DNA of 64,000 nt, from contig NZ_FPKW01000015.1 in assembly GCF_900114875.1 (NCBI RefSeq), positions 37,813 to 101,812 on the forward strand, in the 5' to 3' direction. The stretch is from Chryseobacterium limigenitum (lineage in GTDB: Bacteria > Bacteroidota > Bacteroidia > Flavobacteriales > Weeksellaceae). The position numbers and the translations under genes were made by a program. Below, piece after piece: positions 25,997-35,019 of this stretch. The first letter of the stretch is position 1. Each line of letters starts with the position of its first letter. Below the pieces are notes generated by a model. It saw only the letters and a program-made list of their open reading frames with translations. It searched no databases and was not told the DNA's origin.

Positions 25997-27139
25997 TTAA
26001 ATTCTCTTTATTCTGTTTTTTTCGTAATCTTCAAAAATCATTTCGCCCAAACCGGAGAGGCCTGTTAAAAAGGCTTTTCCTTGATTTTGAGCAGTAAATG
26101 CATTGACAAACTGACGAAGATAGGGATCTTGTGCAATCATAAACGTGGTGATCGGAATTTTAAGTTTCCTTGCTTCTGCTGCTTTGTTGAGACATTTGTT
26201 GACAATTTTTTCATCCAAACCGACACTATTCATGTAAAACTCTCCCGTAGGAAGCTTGATACAACTTGGTTTTCCATCGGTGATCATGAAAATTTGTTTA
26301 TTGGTATTTCTTTTTCTGCGAAGAATATCCATTGCCAATTCTAACCCGGCAACAGTGTTGGTATGATAAGGTCCGACTTGTAAATAGGGCAGATCTTTGA
26401 TTTTGATCGGCCAGGCTTCATTTCCAAAAACAATAATATCGATGGAGTCTTTTGGATATTTTCGTTTGATTAACTCCACTAATGCCATGGCTACTTTTTT
26501 GGCGGGTGTGATACGATCTTCGCCATATAAAATCATAGAGTGGCTGATATCGATCATCAGCACAGTACTCATTTGCGCTTTATGTTTGGTTTCCTCAACA
26601 ATAAGATCATCCTCTGTCAGTCGTAAGTCTGAAATTCCGTTGTTGATCTGAGCATTTTTTAGACTTTCGGTCATATTCACCAATGAAAGATCGTCTCCAT
26701 ATTGGAAATTACGGTTTTCACCATCCCGTTCATCTCCGACGCCTGTTTTTGTGGTGCGATGATTTCCTACGCCGCTTTTTTTGAGTTTTCCGAAGATTTG
26801 ATCTAAGGCATACTCGCGCAAAGCAGCTTCAAGTTTGGCGGTCAGTATATTTTTACCTTTTCCTGATCCTGAATTGCCGTCTTTAGAATCTTCTTCCTCT
26901 TTGATGTATCCGCGTTTTTTTAAGTCTGCTTCAAAATCTTCAAGAGTATATTCATCATTGAAAATATTATATTCTTTATCAAGCATATCGAGCCAGTCAA
27001 AGGCTTCCTCAATATCACCCGAAGTATGCGTCAGCAAATCCTTGAAAACATCAAATACCCGATCAAAAGGCGATATATCTTCCGGAATATGTTTACTGAA
27101 AGTATATCCTTTTTGATAATTAAAATCTTTATTTGTCAT
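25997..27139 (-). CDS. VWA (von Willebrand factor A) domain protein, partner of the MoxR ATPase
   Basis: The 380-residue protein has an N-terminal helical part (about 1-140, acidic, with EEDSKDGNSGSGKGK as a flexible linker) and a C-terminal VWA domain (about 185-370). The metal site motif DxSxS is present as MIDISHSM, and the later MIDAS aspartate as MITDGKPS. VWA proteins of this type bind MoxR ATPases and deliver them to substrates. Adjacency to the MoxR gene supports that. The protein has no signal peptide or TM helix, so the pair is cytoplasmic. Confidence 0.85.
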   Translation of the reverse strand: MTNKDFNYQKGYTFSKHIPEDISPFDRVFDVFKDLLTHTSGDIEEAFDWLDMLDKEYNIFNDEYTLEDFEADLKKRGYIKEEEDSKDGNSGSGKGKNILTAKLEAALREYALDQIFGKLKKSGVGNHRTTKTGVGDERDGENRNFQYGDDLSLVNMTESLKNAQINNGISDLRLTEDDLIVEETKHKAQMSTVLMIDISHSMILYGEDRITPAKKVAMALVELIKRKYPKDSIDIIVFGNEAWPIKIKDLPYLQVGPYHTNTVAGLELAMDILRRKRNTNKQIFMITDGKPSCIKLPTGEFYMNSVGLDEKIVNKCLNKAAEARKLKIPITTFMIAQDPYLRQFVNAFTAQNQGKAFLTGLSGLGEMIFEDYEKNRIKRI

Positions 27140-27356
27140 AAGATGTTGATGCTGTTTAAAACACTACAAGTTATGGAAATATTTTTGCAAGATTAGGGTT
27201 GGGAAAATAGAAAATAGTAATGATGGTGATAGAAATAGGAACAGTATGTATGCCAATCAAATTAGATTTGTTTGTAAAGTTTTTTGCGTTATTTTATTAT
27301 TACCTAATTCAACTTTCTTTTCCAAAACCCTTATCTTTGCTTCATTAAAATAAGAC

Positions 27357-28061
27357 ATGAAAGATTTAATGGGTAAAGCGATCTGGGATTATTTTCACAA
27401 CGAAAATCCCGAAGATCTGCAAACTGAAACTTCAATTTCCGAACTGGATGAACTTCCGGTGGAATATCTTTTCAGAGACTTTGAAGAGATGAATGATATC
27501 GAACAAAAAGCGTTGGAATTATCTCAGGGAAAAGTTCTGGACATTGGAGCGGGAGCGGGTTCACATTCATTATATCTTCAGAATGAAAGAAATCTTGATG
27601 TGTTAGCTTTGGATATTTCTCCAAAATCTGTTGAGGTTTGTAAACTGAGAGGAATCAAAAACGCAGTTTATGAAAACATACTTAATTTTTCAGATCATAC
27701 TTTCGACACGATCCTATTATTAATGAACGGAACCGGGATTTTTGAAAGTCTTGAGAAAATTGATATTTATCTTAAAAAACTTCATTCTTTATTGAACCAA
27801 AACGGTCAGATTCTCATCGACAGCACTGATATTTTGTACATGTTCGACAAAGATTATGATGGTGGAGTTTATATTCCCGCAGGAGGGTATTACGGTGAGT
27901 TAGATTATATTGTTCATTACAAAGGTGAATCGGAAAACCCGATAAAATGGCTGTATCTTGACTTTTTTACCCTACAAAATGCCGCTGAAAACAATGGTTT
28001 CAATATTGAAAAAGTAATGCAGGATGAAGATTCTTATTTAGCAAAATTGACTAAGAAATAG
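27357..28061 (+). CDS. Class I SAM-dependent methyltransferase
   Basis: The 234-residue protein has a Rossmann methyltransferase core. Motif I is VLDIGAGAGSHSLYLQ (about 61-76), an acidic ribose-binding residue follows in LALDIS, and motif IV is TILLLMNGTGIFES. The N-terminal 45 residues (KAIWDYFHNENPEDLQTE) are family-specific. The substrate cannot be inferred. A TATCTTTG box at 27332-27339 is a likely -7 element, 17 bp before the ATG. Confidence 0.85.
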   Translation: MKDLMGKAIWDYFHNENPEDLQTETSISELDELPVEYLFRDFEEMNDIEQKALELSQGKVLDIGAGAGSHSLYLQNERNLDVLALDISPKSVEVCKLRGIKNAVYENILNFSDHTFDTILLLMNGTGIFESLEKIDIYLKKLHSLLNQNGQILIDSTDILYMFDKDYDGGVYIPAGGYYGELDYIVHYKGESENPIKWLYLDFFTLQNAAENNGFNIEKVMQDEDSYLAKLTKK

Positions 28062-28081
28062 TTTTTTAATAAAGTGAAAAC

Positions 28082-28171
28082 AGAGATGCTTCGACTTCGC
28101 TCAGCATGACATCTCTAATACTAAACGGTATTTTGTAGCATCGTCATGCTGAGCGAAGTCGAAGCATCTCT
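28082..28171. repeat. Perfect 29-bp inverted repeat, REP-like element
   Basis: Arms 28082-28110 and 28143-28171 are exact reverse complements (AGAGATGCTTCGACTTCGCT..., 29 bp) around a 32-bp AT-rich spacer. A single arm with a 1-bp deletion recurs at 49742-49769, and a related sequence lies at 46295-46328. This is a dispersed palindromic element of unknown activity. Confidence 0.85.
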
Positions 28172-28198
28172 ATAATTTAAACAAAACTAGAAAACAAA

Positions 28199-28226
28199 AA
28201 AGACGCATAAAATCTATGCGTCTTTC
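28199..28226. terminator. Intrinsic terminator between the methyltransferase gene and metG
   Basis: An 11-bp perfect stem (AAAGACGCATA / TATGCGTCTTT, loop AAATC) with T-runs on both strands, 20 bp beyond the metG stop. Confidence 0.85.
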
Positions 28227-28246
28227 TTTATCTAAAATATTGAAGA

Positions 28247-30283
28247 TTATCCTATCTCAATACCGTTTTCTACATGAGAATCATCTGGAGTTACGAAAGA
28301 TAATTTTCCGTCTGGTTTTGTCGTTAATAACAACATTCCCTGAGATTCAATTCCTCTGATTTTTCTTGGAGCAAGGTTTAATAAGATCATTACCTGCTTT
28401 CCGATAACTTCTTCCGGAGTGAAACTTTCTGCAATCCCGGAAACAACTGTTCTTACGTCAACACCAGTGTCAACAGTCAGTTTTAATAATTTATCAGCTT
28501 TCTCAACTTTTTCAGCTTCAATAATAGTAGCTGTTCTTAAATCGATTTTCGTGAAATCATCAAAAGTTATTTCCTCTTTCATAGGATTTGCGTTAGGGTT
28601 TGTTTTTTTATTGTTTTGTTTGGTATTCTCTAATTTTTGAATCTGAGCTTCGATTACATCATCTTCAATTTTTGAGAAAAGAAGTGATGACTCGTTGATT
28701 TTATGGCCTGTTTCAATTAAAACATTTTTAGTTTCAACATCACTCCAGTTTGATTTTTCAACGTTAAACATATTCAATAATTTCTCGGAACTAAAAGGCA
28801 TAAATGGTTCACACAATTGAGCTAAAGCAACAGCAATCTGAGCTCCGACAAATAATGATTGTGCAGCCTTTTCAGGATTATCTTTGATGGTTTTCCAAGG
28901 TTCTTCTGTTTGAAGATATTGATTTCCGAAACGTGCCAGATTCATTAAAGCCGTTAAAGAATTTCTGAATTCATAATTTTCTAAGAATGCTGAAATTTCT
29001 TTGGCTGATTTATTGATTTCCTGTAACTCAGAAGCGTTTACATCTCCTTGAGGAACGATTCCATCATAATATTTATGAATAAGAACGGCAACTCTATTGA
29101 TGAAATTTCCGAAAATTCCAACTAATTCAGAATTATTTTTAGTCTGAAAATCTTTCCAAGTAAAATTATTATCCTTCGTTTCAGGAGCAGAAGAAAGCAA
29201 AGCATATCTTAATACATCTTGCTGTCCCGGGAAATCCTGAACATATTCATGAGCCCAAACAGCCCAGTTTCTTGACGTTGAAATTTTATCGTTTTCAAGA
29301 TTCAAGAATTCAAAAGCAGGAACGTTGGTTGGCATAATATAATCTCCGTGAGCCTTCATCATCGCAGGGAAAATAATACAGTGGAACACAATATTATCCT
29401 TTCCGATAAAGTGAACTAAATCACTGTTTTCGTTCTGCCAGTAATCTTTCCAGTCTTTTCCGTTTTTCGCTGCCCATTCTTTGGTGAAAGAAATGTATCC
29501 AATAGGCGCATCAAACCAAACATACAATACTTTTCCGTCTGCATTTGGAAGCGGAACAGGAACTCCCCAGTTTAGATCTCTGGTCATGGCACGAGGTTTT
29601 AACCCATCGTTTAACCAGGATTTAACCTGTCCGTAAACGTTAGGCTTCCAATCGTCTTTGTGACCTTCAATAATCCATTCGTTAAGGAAATCTTCATATT
29701 CATTTAATGGAAGATACCAGTTCTTAGTTTCTTTAAGAATCGGAACATTTCCGCTCAACATTGATTTTGGATTAATCAGTTCTGATGGAGAAAGGGTAGA
29801 ACCACATCTCTCACACTGATCTCCGTACGCATTTTCGTTTCCACAATTAGGGCAAGTTCCAACGATATATCTGTCGGCCAAAAATTCATTAGCCTGTTCA
29901 TCAAAATACTGTTCAGAAACTTCTTCTGTAAATTTCCCTTTTTCATAAAGAACTTTGAAGAAATCCTGACTTGTGTCATGATGATTTTTAGATGTTGTTC
30001 TGGAGTATTCATCAAAAGAGATCCCAAGATCTGAGAACGATTTTTTGATGATCTCGTGGTATTTGTCTACAATATCTTGTGGAGTAACTCCTTCTTTTTT
30101 TGCTCTGATGGTGATAGGAATTCCGTGCTCATCTGAACCACAGATAAACGCGACATCTTTTCCTGATCTTCTCTGAAATCTTGCGTAAACATCCGCAGGA
30201 ATATAAACACCTGCCAAATGTCCTATATGAACCGGTCCGTTTGCATAAGGCAAAGCTGCCGTAATCATCTTTCTGTTTGACAT
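28247..30283 (-). CDS. metG: Methionyl-tRNA synthetase
   Basis: The 678-residue enzyme charges tRNA-Met. The HIGH motif is at 19-22 (VHIGHLAG). A zinc-knuckle pair CPNCGNENAYGDQCERC lies near 148-164. The KMSKS motif appears as DKISTSRNWAVW, a common class variant. An anticodon-binding helical domain follows, and the C-terminal tRNA-binding domain (about 573-678) contains IDLRTATIIEAEKVEKADKL and KIRGIESQGMLL. The C-terminal domain makes it the long, dimeric form. A TATCTTTG box at 30304-30311 (minus strand) is a likely -7 element. Confidence 0.97.
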   Translation of the reverse strand: MSNRKMITAALPYANGPVHIGHLAGVYIPADVYARFQRRSGKDVAFICGSDEHGIPITIRAKKEGVTPQDIVDKYHEIIKKSFSDLGISFDEYSRTTSKNHHDTSQDFFKVLYEKGKFTEEVSEQYFDEQANEFLADRYIVGTCPNCGNENAYGDQCERCGSTLSPSELINPKSMLSGNVPILKETKNWYLPLNEYEDFLNEWIIEGHKDDWKPNVYGQVKSWLNDGLKPRAMTRDLNWGVPVPLPNADGKVLYVWFDAPIGYISFTKEWAAKNGKDWKDYWQNENSDLVHFIGKDNIVFHCIIFPAMMKAHGDYIMPTNVPAFEFLNLENDKISTSRNWAVWAHEYVQDFPGQQDVLRYALLSSAPETKDNNFTWKDFQTKNNSELVGIFGNFINRVAVLIHKYYDGIVPQGDVNASELQEINKSAKEISAFLENYEFRNSLTALMNLARFGNQYLQTEEPWKTIKDNPEKAAQSLFVGAQIAVALAQLCEPFMPFSSEKLLNMFNVEKSNWSDVETKNVLIETGHKINESSLLFSKIEDDVIEAQIQKLENTKQNNKKTNPNANPMKEEITFDDFTKIDLRTATIIEAEKVEKADKLLKLTVDTGVDVRTVVSGIAESFTPEEVIGKQVMILLNLAPRKIRGIESQGMLLLTTKPDGKLSFVTPDDSHVENGIEIG

Positions 30284-30620
30284 TTATAGTAAAATTTTAT
30301 CTGCAAAGATACGGATTATCTCTCAGAAACTCTTGCTAGTCTCTGTTTAAAAAGCTTTAAAATTGTTTGTGAAGCTTGGAATGTTACATTTAGTTAAACT
30401 AATGTTTAACTTTTTGTTAACCTTAGCGTATTATTATGTTCTGCATAATTTATCGTAAATAAATGAAAAACAGATAATTGGTTTAAAATGATCAATAAAT
30501 ATACATAATTTTATCTTAATTTTCATTAAATTTATGATAATTCTATTTTTTTTATAAATTGCAAGCCTGACTAAGAGTTAAAATTATTATAAAAACAAAC
30601 TATATAAAAAAAACAATATT
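30284..30620. other. 337-bp regulatory region between metG and the starch locus
   Basis: Apart from the metG promoter side and the palindrome at 30392-30411, this holds only AT-rich DNA leading to a GTG start. No coding sequence was found. It should contain the promoter and operator of the susC operon. Confidence 0.6.
30392..30411. promoter_or_regulatory. Perfect palindrome, candidate operator of the starch locus
   Basis: AGTTAAAC-TAAT-GTTTAACT: 8-bp perfect arms around a 4-bp centre, 210 bp before the susC start. A related half-site-like GTTAAC follows at 30416. It is a typical dimeric-regulator site shape, but the regulator is not in the window. Confidence 0.4.
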
Positions 30621-33356
30621 GTGAAAAATTTTACAACGGTATTAAAAATTGCGCCTGCTTTTCTCTTGGCAAGTACAATGATACATGCACAAACAAAAGA
30701 CTCTACCACTAAGGAGAAAAAAATAGAGGAAGTTGTGCTGATTGGATATGGGAAACAGAAGAAAACGGATTTAACAGGATCAATCACTTCTCTATCAACA
30801 GCCGATTTTAATAAAGGTGCTGTATCAACAGCAGAAGGACTTATTAATGGTCGTGCTGCCGGAGTGGTAATTACCCAATCTGGAACACCAGGAAGTGAAC
30901 CAATCATAAGAGTAAGAGGCGGTTCTTCTTTAAATGCAAGTAATGAGCCTTTATTGGTTGTTGATGGTTTACCTTTAGATGGAGTTTCTTTATCTACTAT
31001 CAACCCAAATGATATAGAATCTTTTTCAATATTAAAAGATGCGGCTTCTACTGCAATCTATGGATCTAGAGGATCTAATGGAGTTTTATTAATTACTACC
31101 AAAAAAGGAGGAAAAAGATTAAGAGTTTCATTAAACGCATTTACCACAGTAAATACTTTAGCGAAAAAAATTAAAGTGTATAACGGTGATGAGTTTAGAA
31201 CTTTAATTAATCAGTTTGTTCCAAATAAAGTAGCCCAATTGGGCACTGCTAATACAGATTGGCAAGACGAAATTTTTAAAACTTCTGTAACGAATGATAT
31301 TAACGCTTCTGTTTCTGGAAGTTTGTTTGGAAAAGTACCAACTCGTTTCTCTGTAGATCATTTAGAGAATAGTGGATTATTAATTACCTCCGGTTTCCAA
31401 AGAACAACAGGAAATATAGCAATTAGCCCTAGTTTTTTTGATGATCATTTGAAATTTAATATTACAGGTACTTATTCTTATACTTTTAAAAATAATGCAG
31501 ATGAAGGAGCTATTGGTAATGCACTTTCTATGAATCCTACACAATCAGTTTATGATGATAATTCTATCTACGGAGATGGTTATTACGAAAACAGATTGGG
31601 TAATTTTAATTCTACTACAGGAACTTATAATCCTAATGGAGTTTCGAATCCTGTAGCACAGTTAAGAAATAAGCATGATATTCAAAATTTCAAAAGATTT
31701 TTTGGAAATGTAAATATGGAATATAAATTTCATTTTTTACCAGAATTGAAGTTAGTTGCTAATGCAGGTTTGGATAGTAAAGAATTAGATGGTCACGTAA
31801 CGACCAATAAATATTCTAGAAACGGATATTATTCTGTTAAAAATACTTTTGCCTATTATGGATCGGAATCTTTCTCTGGAGAAAGCCTGTTGAATAAAAA
31901 CGCTAACGTACAGTTGAATTACGGTAAAACTTTTGGTCAATTCAATTTCGATGTAATGGGAGGTTATGAATATCAAAACTACCATAAAACAAGCTTTGCA
32001 AGTGGCAATACATTTTTATATACTTTAGATCCTGTTAATAATTTTTATAATCCGGATTCTAAACCAGATGTTAATTTACAAGCATTTTTTGGGAGGTTAA
32101 ATTTAGGATATGCCGGTAAATATTTACTTACTGTAAATTATAGAAGAGATGGTTCTTCTCGTTTTAGTAAAGATAACAGATGGGGTAACTTTGGAGGAGT
32201 AGCTGCTGCATGGAAAATTTCTGAAGAAAGTTTCTTGAAAGGAAATTCTACATTATCTGATCTAAAACTAAGAGCCAGTGTTGGTAAAACAGGACAGCAA
32301 GATATTGGAGATTACAGGTATGATTATTTTAAAACCTATAATGTTTCTTCAACATTATTTTATCAATTTGGAAATACATTTTATCAAATTGCAAAAGCTA
32401 ATGGATATAATGAAAACCTAAAATGGGAAGAAAGTTTAAAATATAATCTAGGGTTAGATTTTGGATTCGCCAAAAATAGAATAACAGGAACATTAGATTT
32501 TTATTTAGCAGATACTAAAGATTTGCTTTCTGTTGTACCGGAAGGTCCTTTAGAAAATTTAAGAATTATTGGCCCTAAAAATATTGGTAGACTACAGTCT
32601 AAAGGGATAGAGTTGGGATTGGATATAAAAGCAGTGAAAAAAGAAAACTTTACCCTAAATTTCAATTATAACGCAACCTATAACAATATAAAAATTAAAG
32701 AATTAGAGTCAGATAAAATTGATAAAGGAGGTGTCGGTTTAGGAGCATTTATACAAACATTTACAACAGGATATTCTCCTTATGCATTTAATGTGTACCA
32801 GCAAGTGTATGACAGCAATGGTAAACCTATAGAAGGAGCTTACGTAGATAGAAATAATGATGGTGAGATAACTTCTGCAGATAAATACATCTATAAAAAG
32901 CCACAGGCAGATGTAACAATGGGCTTTATGACCAATGCAACTTTTGGAAAACATATCGATTTCTCTATGGCTTGGAGAGCAAGTATAGGAAATTATGTAT
33001 ATGATCAAATTTCTGCGGATAGAGCTCAATTAGGTAATATTTACAATACGGTAGATGGTACTATTAATAATGCTCCTGTAGATTTTAGTAATACTAACTT
33101 TTCGCAAACACGTAAAGAATCAGATTACTACGTAAAAAATGGAAGTTTTGTGAAATTGGATAATGTAACTTTAGGATATACTTTTAATAATTTATTAAAA
33201 AACAATGGTTCTATAAGATTTTATACAGGTGTAAATAATGTACTTATTATCACTAAGTATAAAAACATAGATCCAGAGGTTTTTAATGAAGGAAGAGATG
33301 GTTCTATTTACCCAAGAGCAAGAATGTTTACTTTAGGGATTAATGCAAACTTTTAA
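30621..33356 (+). CDS. susC: SusC/RagA-family TonB-dependent starch-oligosaccharide transporter
   Basis: The outer-membrane receptor imports oligosaccharides with energy from TonB. The 911-residue protein begins at a GTG with a signal peptide (about 1-23, ending IHAQ). A TonB-box-like EEVVLIGYGKQKK, the SusC plug signature (VRGGSSLNASNEPLLVVDG and FSILKDAASTAIYGSRGSNG) and a 22-strand barrel follow. The carboxypeptidase-D-like domain usual at the N-terminus of SusC proteins is absent: the TonB box follows within 15 residues of the signal peptide. It is the first gene of the starch operon and is paired with SusD 12 bp downstream. Confidence 0.95.
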   Translation: MKNFTTVLKIAPAFLLASTMIHAQTKDSTTKEKKIEEVVLIGYGKQKKTDLTGSITSLSTADFNKGAVSTAEGLINGRAAGVVITQSGTPGSEPIIRVRGGSSLNASNEPLLVVDGLPLDGVSLSTINPNDIESFSILKDAASTAIYGSRGSNGVLLITTKKGGKRLRVSLNAFTTVNTLAKKIKVYNGDEFRTLINQFVPNKVAQLGTANTDWQDEIFKTSVTNDINASVSGSLFGKVPTRFSVDHLENSGLLITSGFQRTTGNIAISPSFFDDHLKFNITGTYSYTFKNNADEGAIGNALSMNPTQSVYDDNSIYGDGYYENRLGNFNSTTGTYNPNGVSNPVAQLRNKHDIQNFKRFFGNVNMEYKFHFLPELKLVANAGLDSKELDGHVTTNKYSRNGYYSVKNTFAYYGSESFSGESLLNKNANVQLNYGKTFGQFNFDVMGGYEYQNYHKTSFASGNTFLYTLDPVNNFYNPDSKPDVNLQAFFGRLNLGYAGKYLLTVNYRRDGSSRFSKDNRWGNFGGVAAAWKISEESFLKGNSTLSDLKLRASVGKTGQQDIGDYRYDYFKTYNVSSTLFYQFGNTFYQIAKANGYNENLKWEESLKYNLGLDFGFAKNRITGTLDFYLADTKDLLSVVPEGPLENLRIIGPKNIGRLQSKGIELGLDIKAVKKENFTLNFNYNATYNNIKIKELESDKIDKGGVGLGAFIQTFTTGYSPYAFNVYQQVYDSNGKPIEGAYVDRNNDGEITSADKYIYKKPQADVTMGFMTNATFGKHIDFSMAWRASIGNYVYDQISADRAQLGNIYNTVDGTINNAPVDFSNTNFSQTRKESDYYVKNGSFVKLDNVTLGYTFNNLLKNNGSIRFYTGVNNVLIITKYKNIDPEVFNEGRDGSIYPRARMFTLGINANF

Positions 33357-33368
33357 ACTTTAGAAAAA

Positions 33369-35000
33369 ATGAAATTAAATATATTAAAATTAAGAAACCT
33401 GGCTATTGCTGGCGTATTTCTTTTATCAGTAACTTCTTGTATTAATGATTTGGATGTTAAAGTAAATGATGATGAATTATACACATCTGAACAATTTTAT
33501 GCCAATCCAGACTCTTACAAACAGTTTTTGGCTAAAATTTATGCTGGTTTAGCGGTAACAGGACAAACTTCTCCTAACGGAAATTCAGATTTAGGATTAG
33601 AAGTAGATGGGGGACCTAACGAAGGTTTTTCACAATATATTAGAGGATATTGGCAATTACAAGAATTAACAACTGATGAAGCTATTATTGCTTGGGGAGA
33701 ATCTGATAATCCTGGGATTAGAGATTTAAACTTCAATACTTGGAATGCAGATAATAAATTCAATGAGGCTTTTTTTGCAAGAATATTTTTCCAAATTGGT
33801 TTGGTGAATGAGTTTTTAAGAGAAACTACCGATGAAAAATTATCATCACGAGGAGTTTCGGCAGATTTGAAAGCCCAAATAAAAACTTTCCGTGCAGAAG
33901 CAAGATTTTTAAGAGCCTTATCTTACTATCACGCCATAGATATTTATGGCAAAATTCCTTTTGCGACAGAGAGTGACGTTATTGGTTCTGGTGCAATACC
34001 ATCAGCACAATCAAGAGAATATGTTTTCAATTATATACTTGGAGAGTTGAATGATATAGATGGAGATTTAGCAGCTGCAAAAACTAATGAGTATGGTAGA
34101 GCAGATAAAGCTGCTGCCTGGATGCTGAAAGCCAAACTATACCAAAATGCAAAAGTATATACTGGTACAGATAGAAGTACGGAAGCTTTAACCGAAATCA
34201 CAAAAGTAATTGGTTCACCATATAAAATAGCAACAATACCTTATGCTGATTTATTTAAAGCCGATAACAATGTCAATGGAGCACAAGACGAAGCTATTTT
34301 CCCTATTACTTTCGATGGTATTAAAACAAAAACTTACGGAGGAACTACTTTTTTGATCCACGCAAGTTGTACTAATGCAGTCGGCGCTACATTAGGTGTA
34401 GATGCAGGTTGGGCAGGTTTTAGAGCTCGCCAAGAATTTATTCAATCTATAGGAACAGACACTAGAGTAATGAAAGTAGCTGGAAGTACAGATCCTGCAT
34501 CTATTTCAGATTATGCTAAATTTGAAGAAGGTACAAAATTGATTAAATTTTCTAATAAAAAAGCAAGCGGTGCAAGCGGAAGTGATGGTACTTTTGCAGA
34601 TGCAGATTTTGCTTTATTCAGAATGGGAGATGCTTATTTGATGTATGCAGAATTAGCAATTGTTAATGGAAAAGGGAGTACAGGTACAGCTTTAGGATAT
34701 ATCAATACTTTAAGAACAAGAGGTGGTGCTACAAACATCACAATGTCTGATATTAATGCTCTTACTACAACAGACGCTAAAGAAATGTTTATTTTGAACG
34801 AAAGAGCTAAAGAATTATATTGGGAAGGCACAAGAAGACAGGATTTAATTAGATTAAATCATTACGTATCCGGCTACACTTGGCAATGGAAAGGAGGGAT
34901 CCAAAATGGAAATTCCATCGCACCTACCAGAACTTTATTCCCTATTCCGAATAAATATTTGAATATTAATTCTAACCTATCTCAAAACCCAGGTTATTAA
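33369..35000 (+). CDS. susD: SusD/RagB-family surface starch-binding lipoprotein
   Basis: The 543-residue lipoprotein has a signal ending SVTSC (cysteine at 24) and forms the lid over the SusC barrel. SusD landmarks are DLDVKVNDDELYTSEQFY near the start, the tetratricopeptide helices (AEARFLRALSYYHAIDIYGKIPF, about 177-199), and the C-terminal ELYWEGTRRQDLIRLNHY (near 480) with LFPIPNKYLNINSNLSQNPGY (split). It binds starch and maltodextrins for delivery to SusC. The next gene follows after 19 bp. Confidence 0.95.
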   Translation: MKLNILKLRNLAIAGVFLLSVTSCINDLDVKVNDDELYTSEQFYANPDSYKQFLAKIYAGLAVTGQTSPNGNSDLGLEVDGGPNEGFSQYIRGYWQLQELTTDEAIIAWGESDNPGIRDLNFNTWNADNKFNEAFFARIFFQIGLVNEFLRETTDEKLSSRGVSADLKAQIKTFRAEARFLRALSYYHAIDIYGKIPFATESDVIGSGAIPSAQSREYVFNYILGELNDIDGDLAAAKTNEYGRADKAAAWMLKAKLYQNAKVYTGTDRSTEALTEITKVIGSPYKIATIPYADLFKADNNVNGAQDEAIFPITFDGIKTKTYGGTTFLIHASCTNAVGATLGVDAGWAGFRARQEFIQSIGTDTRVMKVAGSTDPASISDYAKFEEGTKLIKFSNKKASGASGSDGTFADADFALFRMGDAYLMYAELAIVNGKGSTGTALGYINTLRTRGGATNITMSDINALTTTDAKEMFILNERAKELYWEGTRRQDLIRLNHYVSGYTWQWKGGIQNGNSIAPTRTLFPIPNKYLNINSNLSQNPGY

Positions 35001-35019
35001 TTTTAAAAAAATTACAATA

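Noticed and set aside
32739..33029. Antisense ORF in susC
   Set aside because: It is a shadow frame, and susC continues through it with barrel-type sequence.
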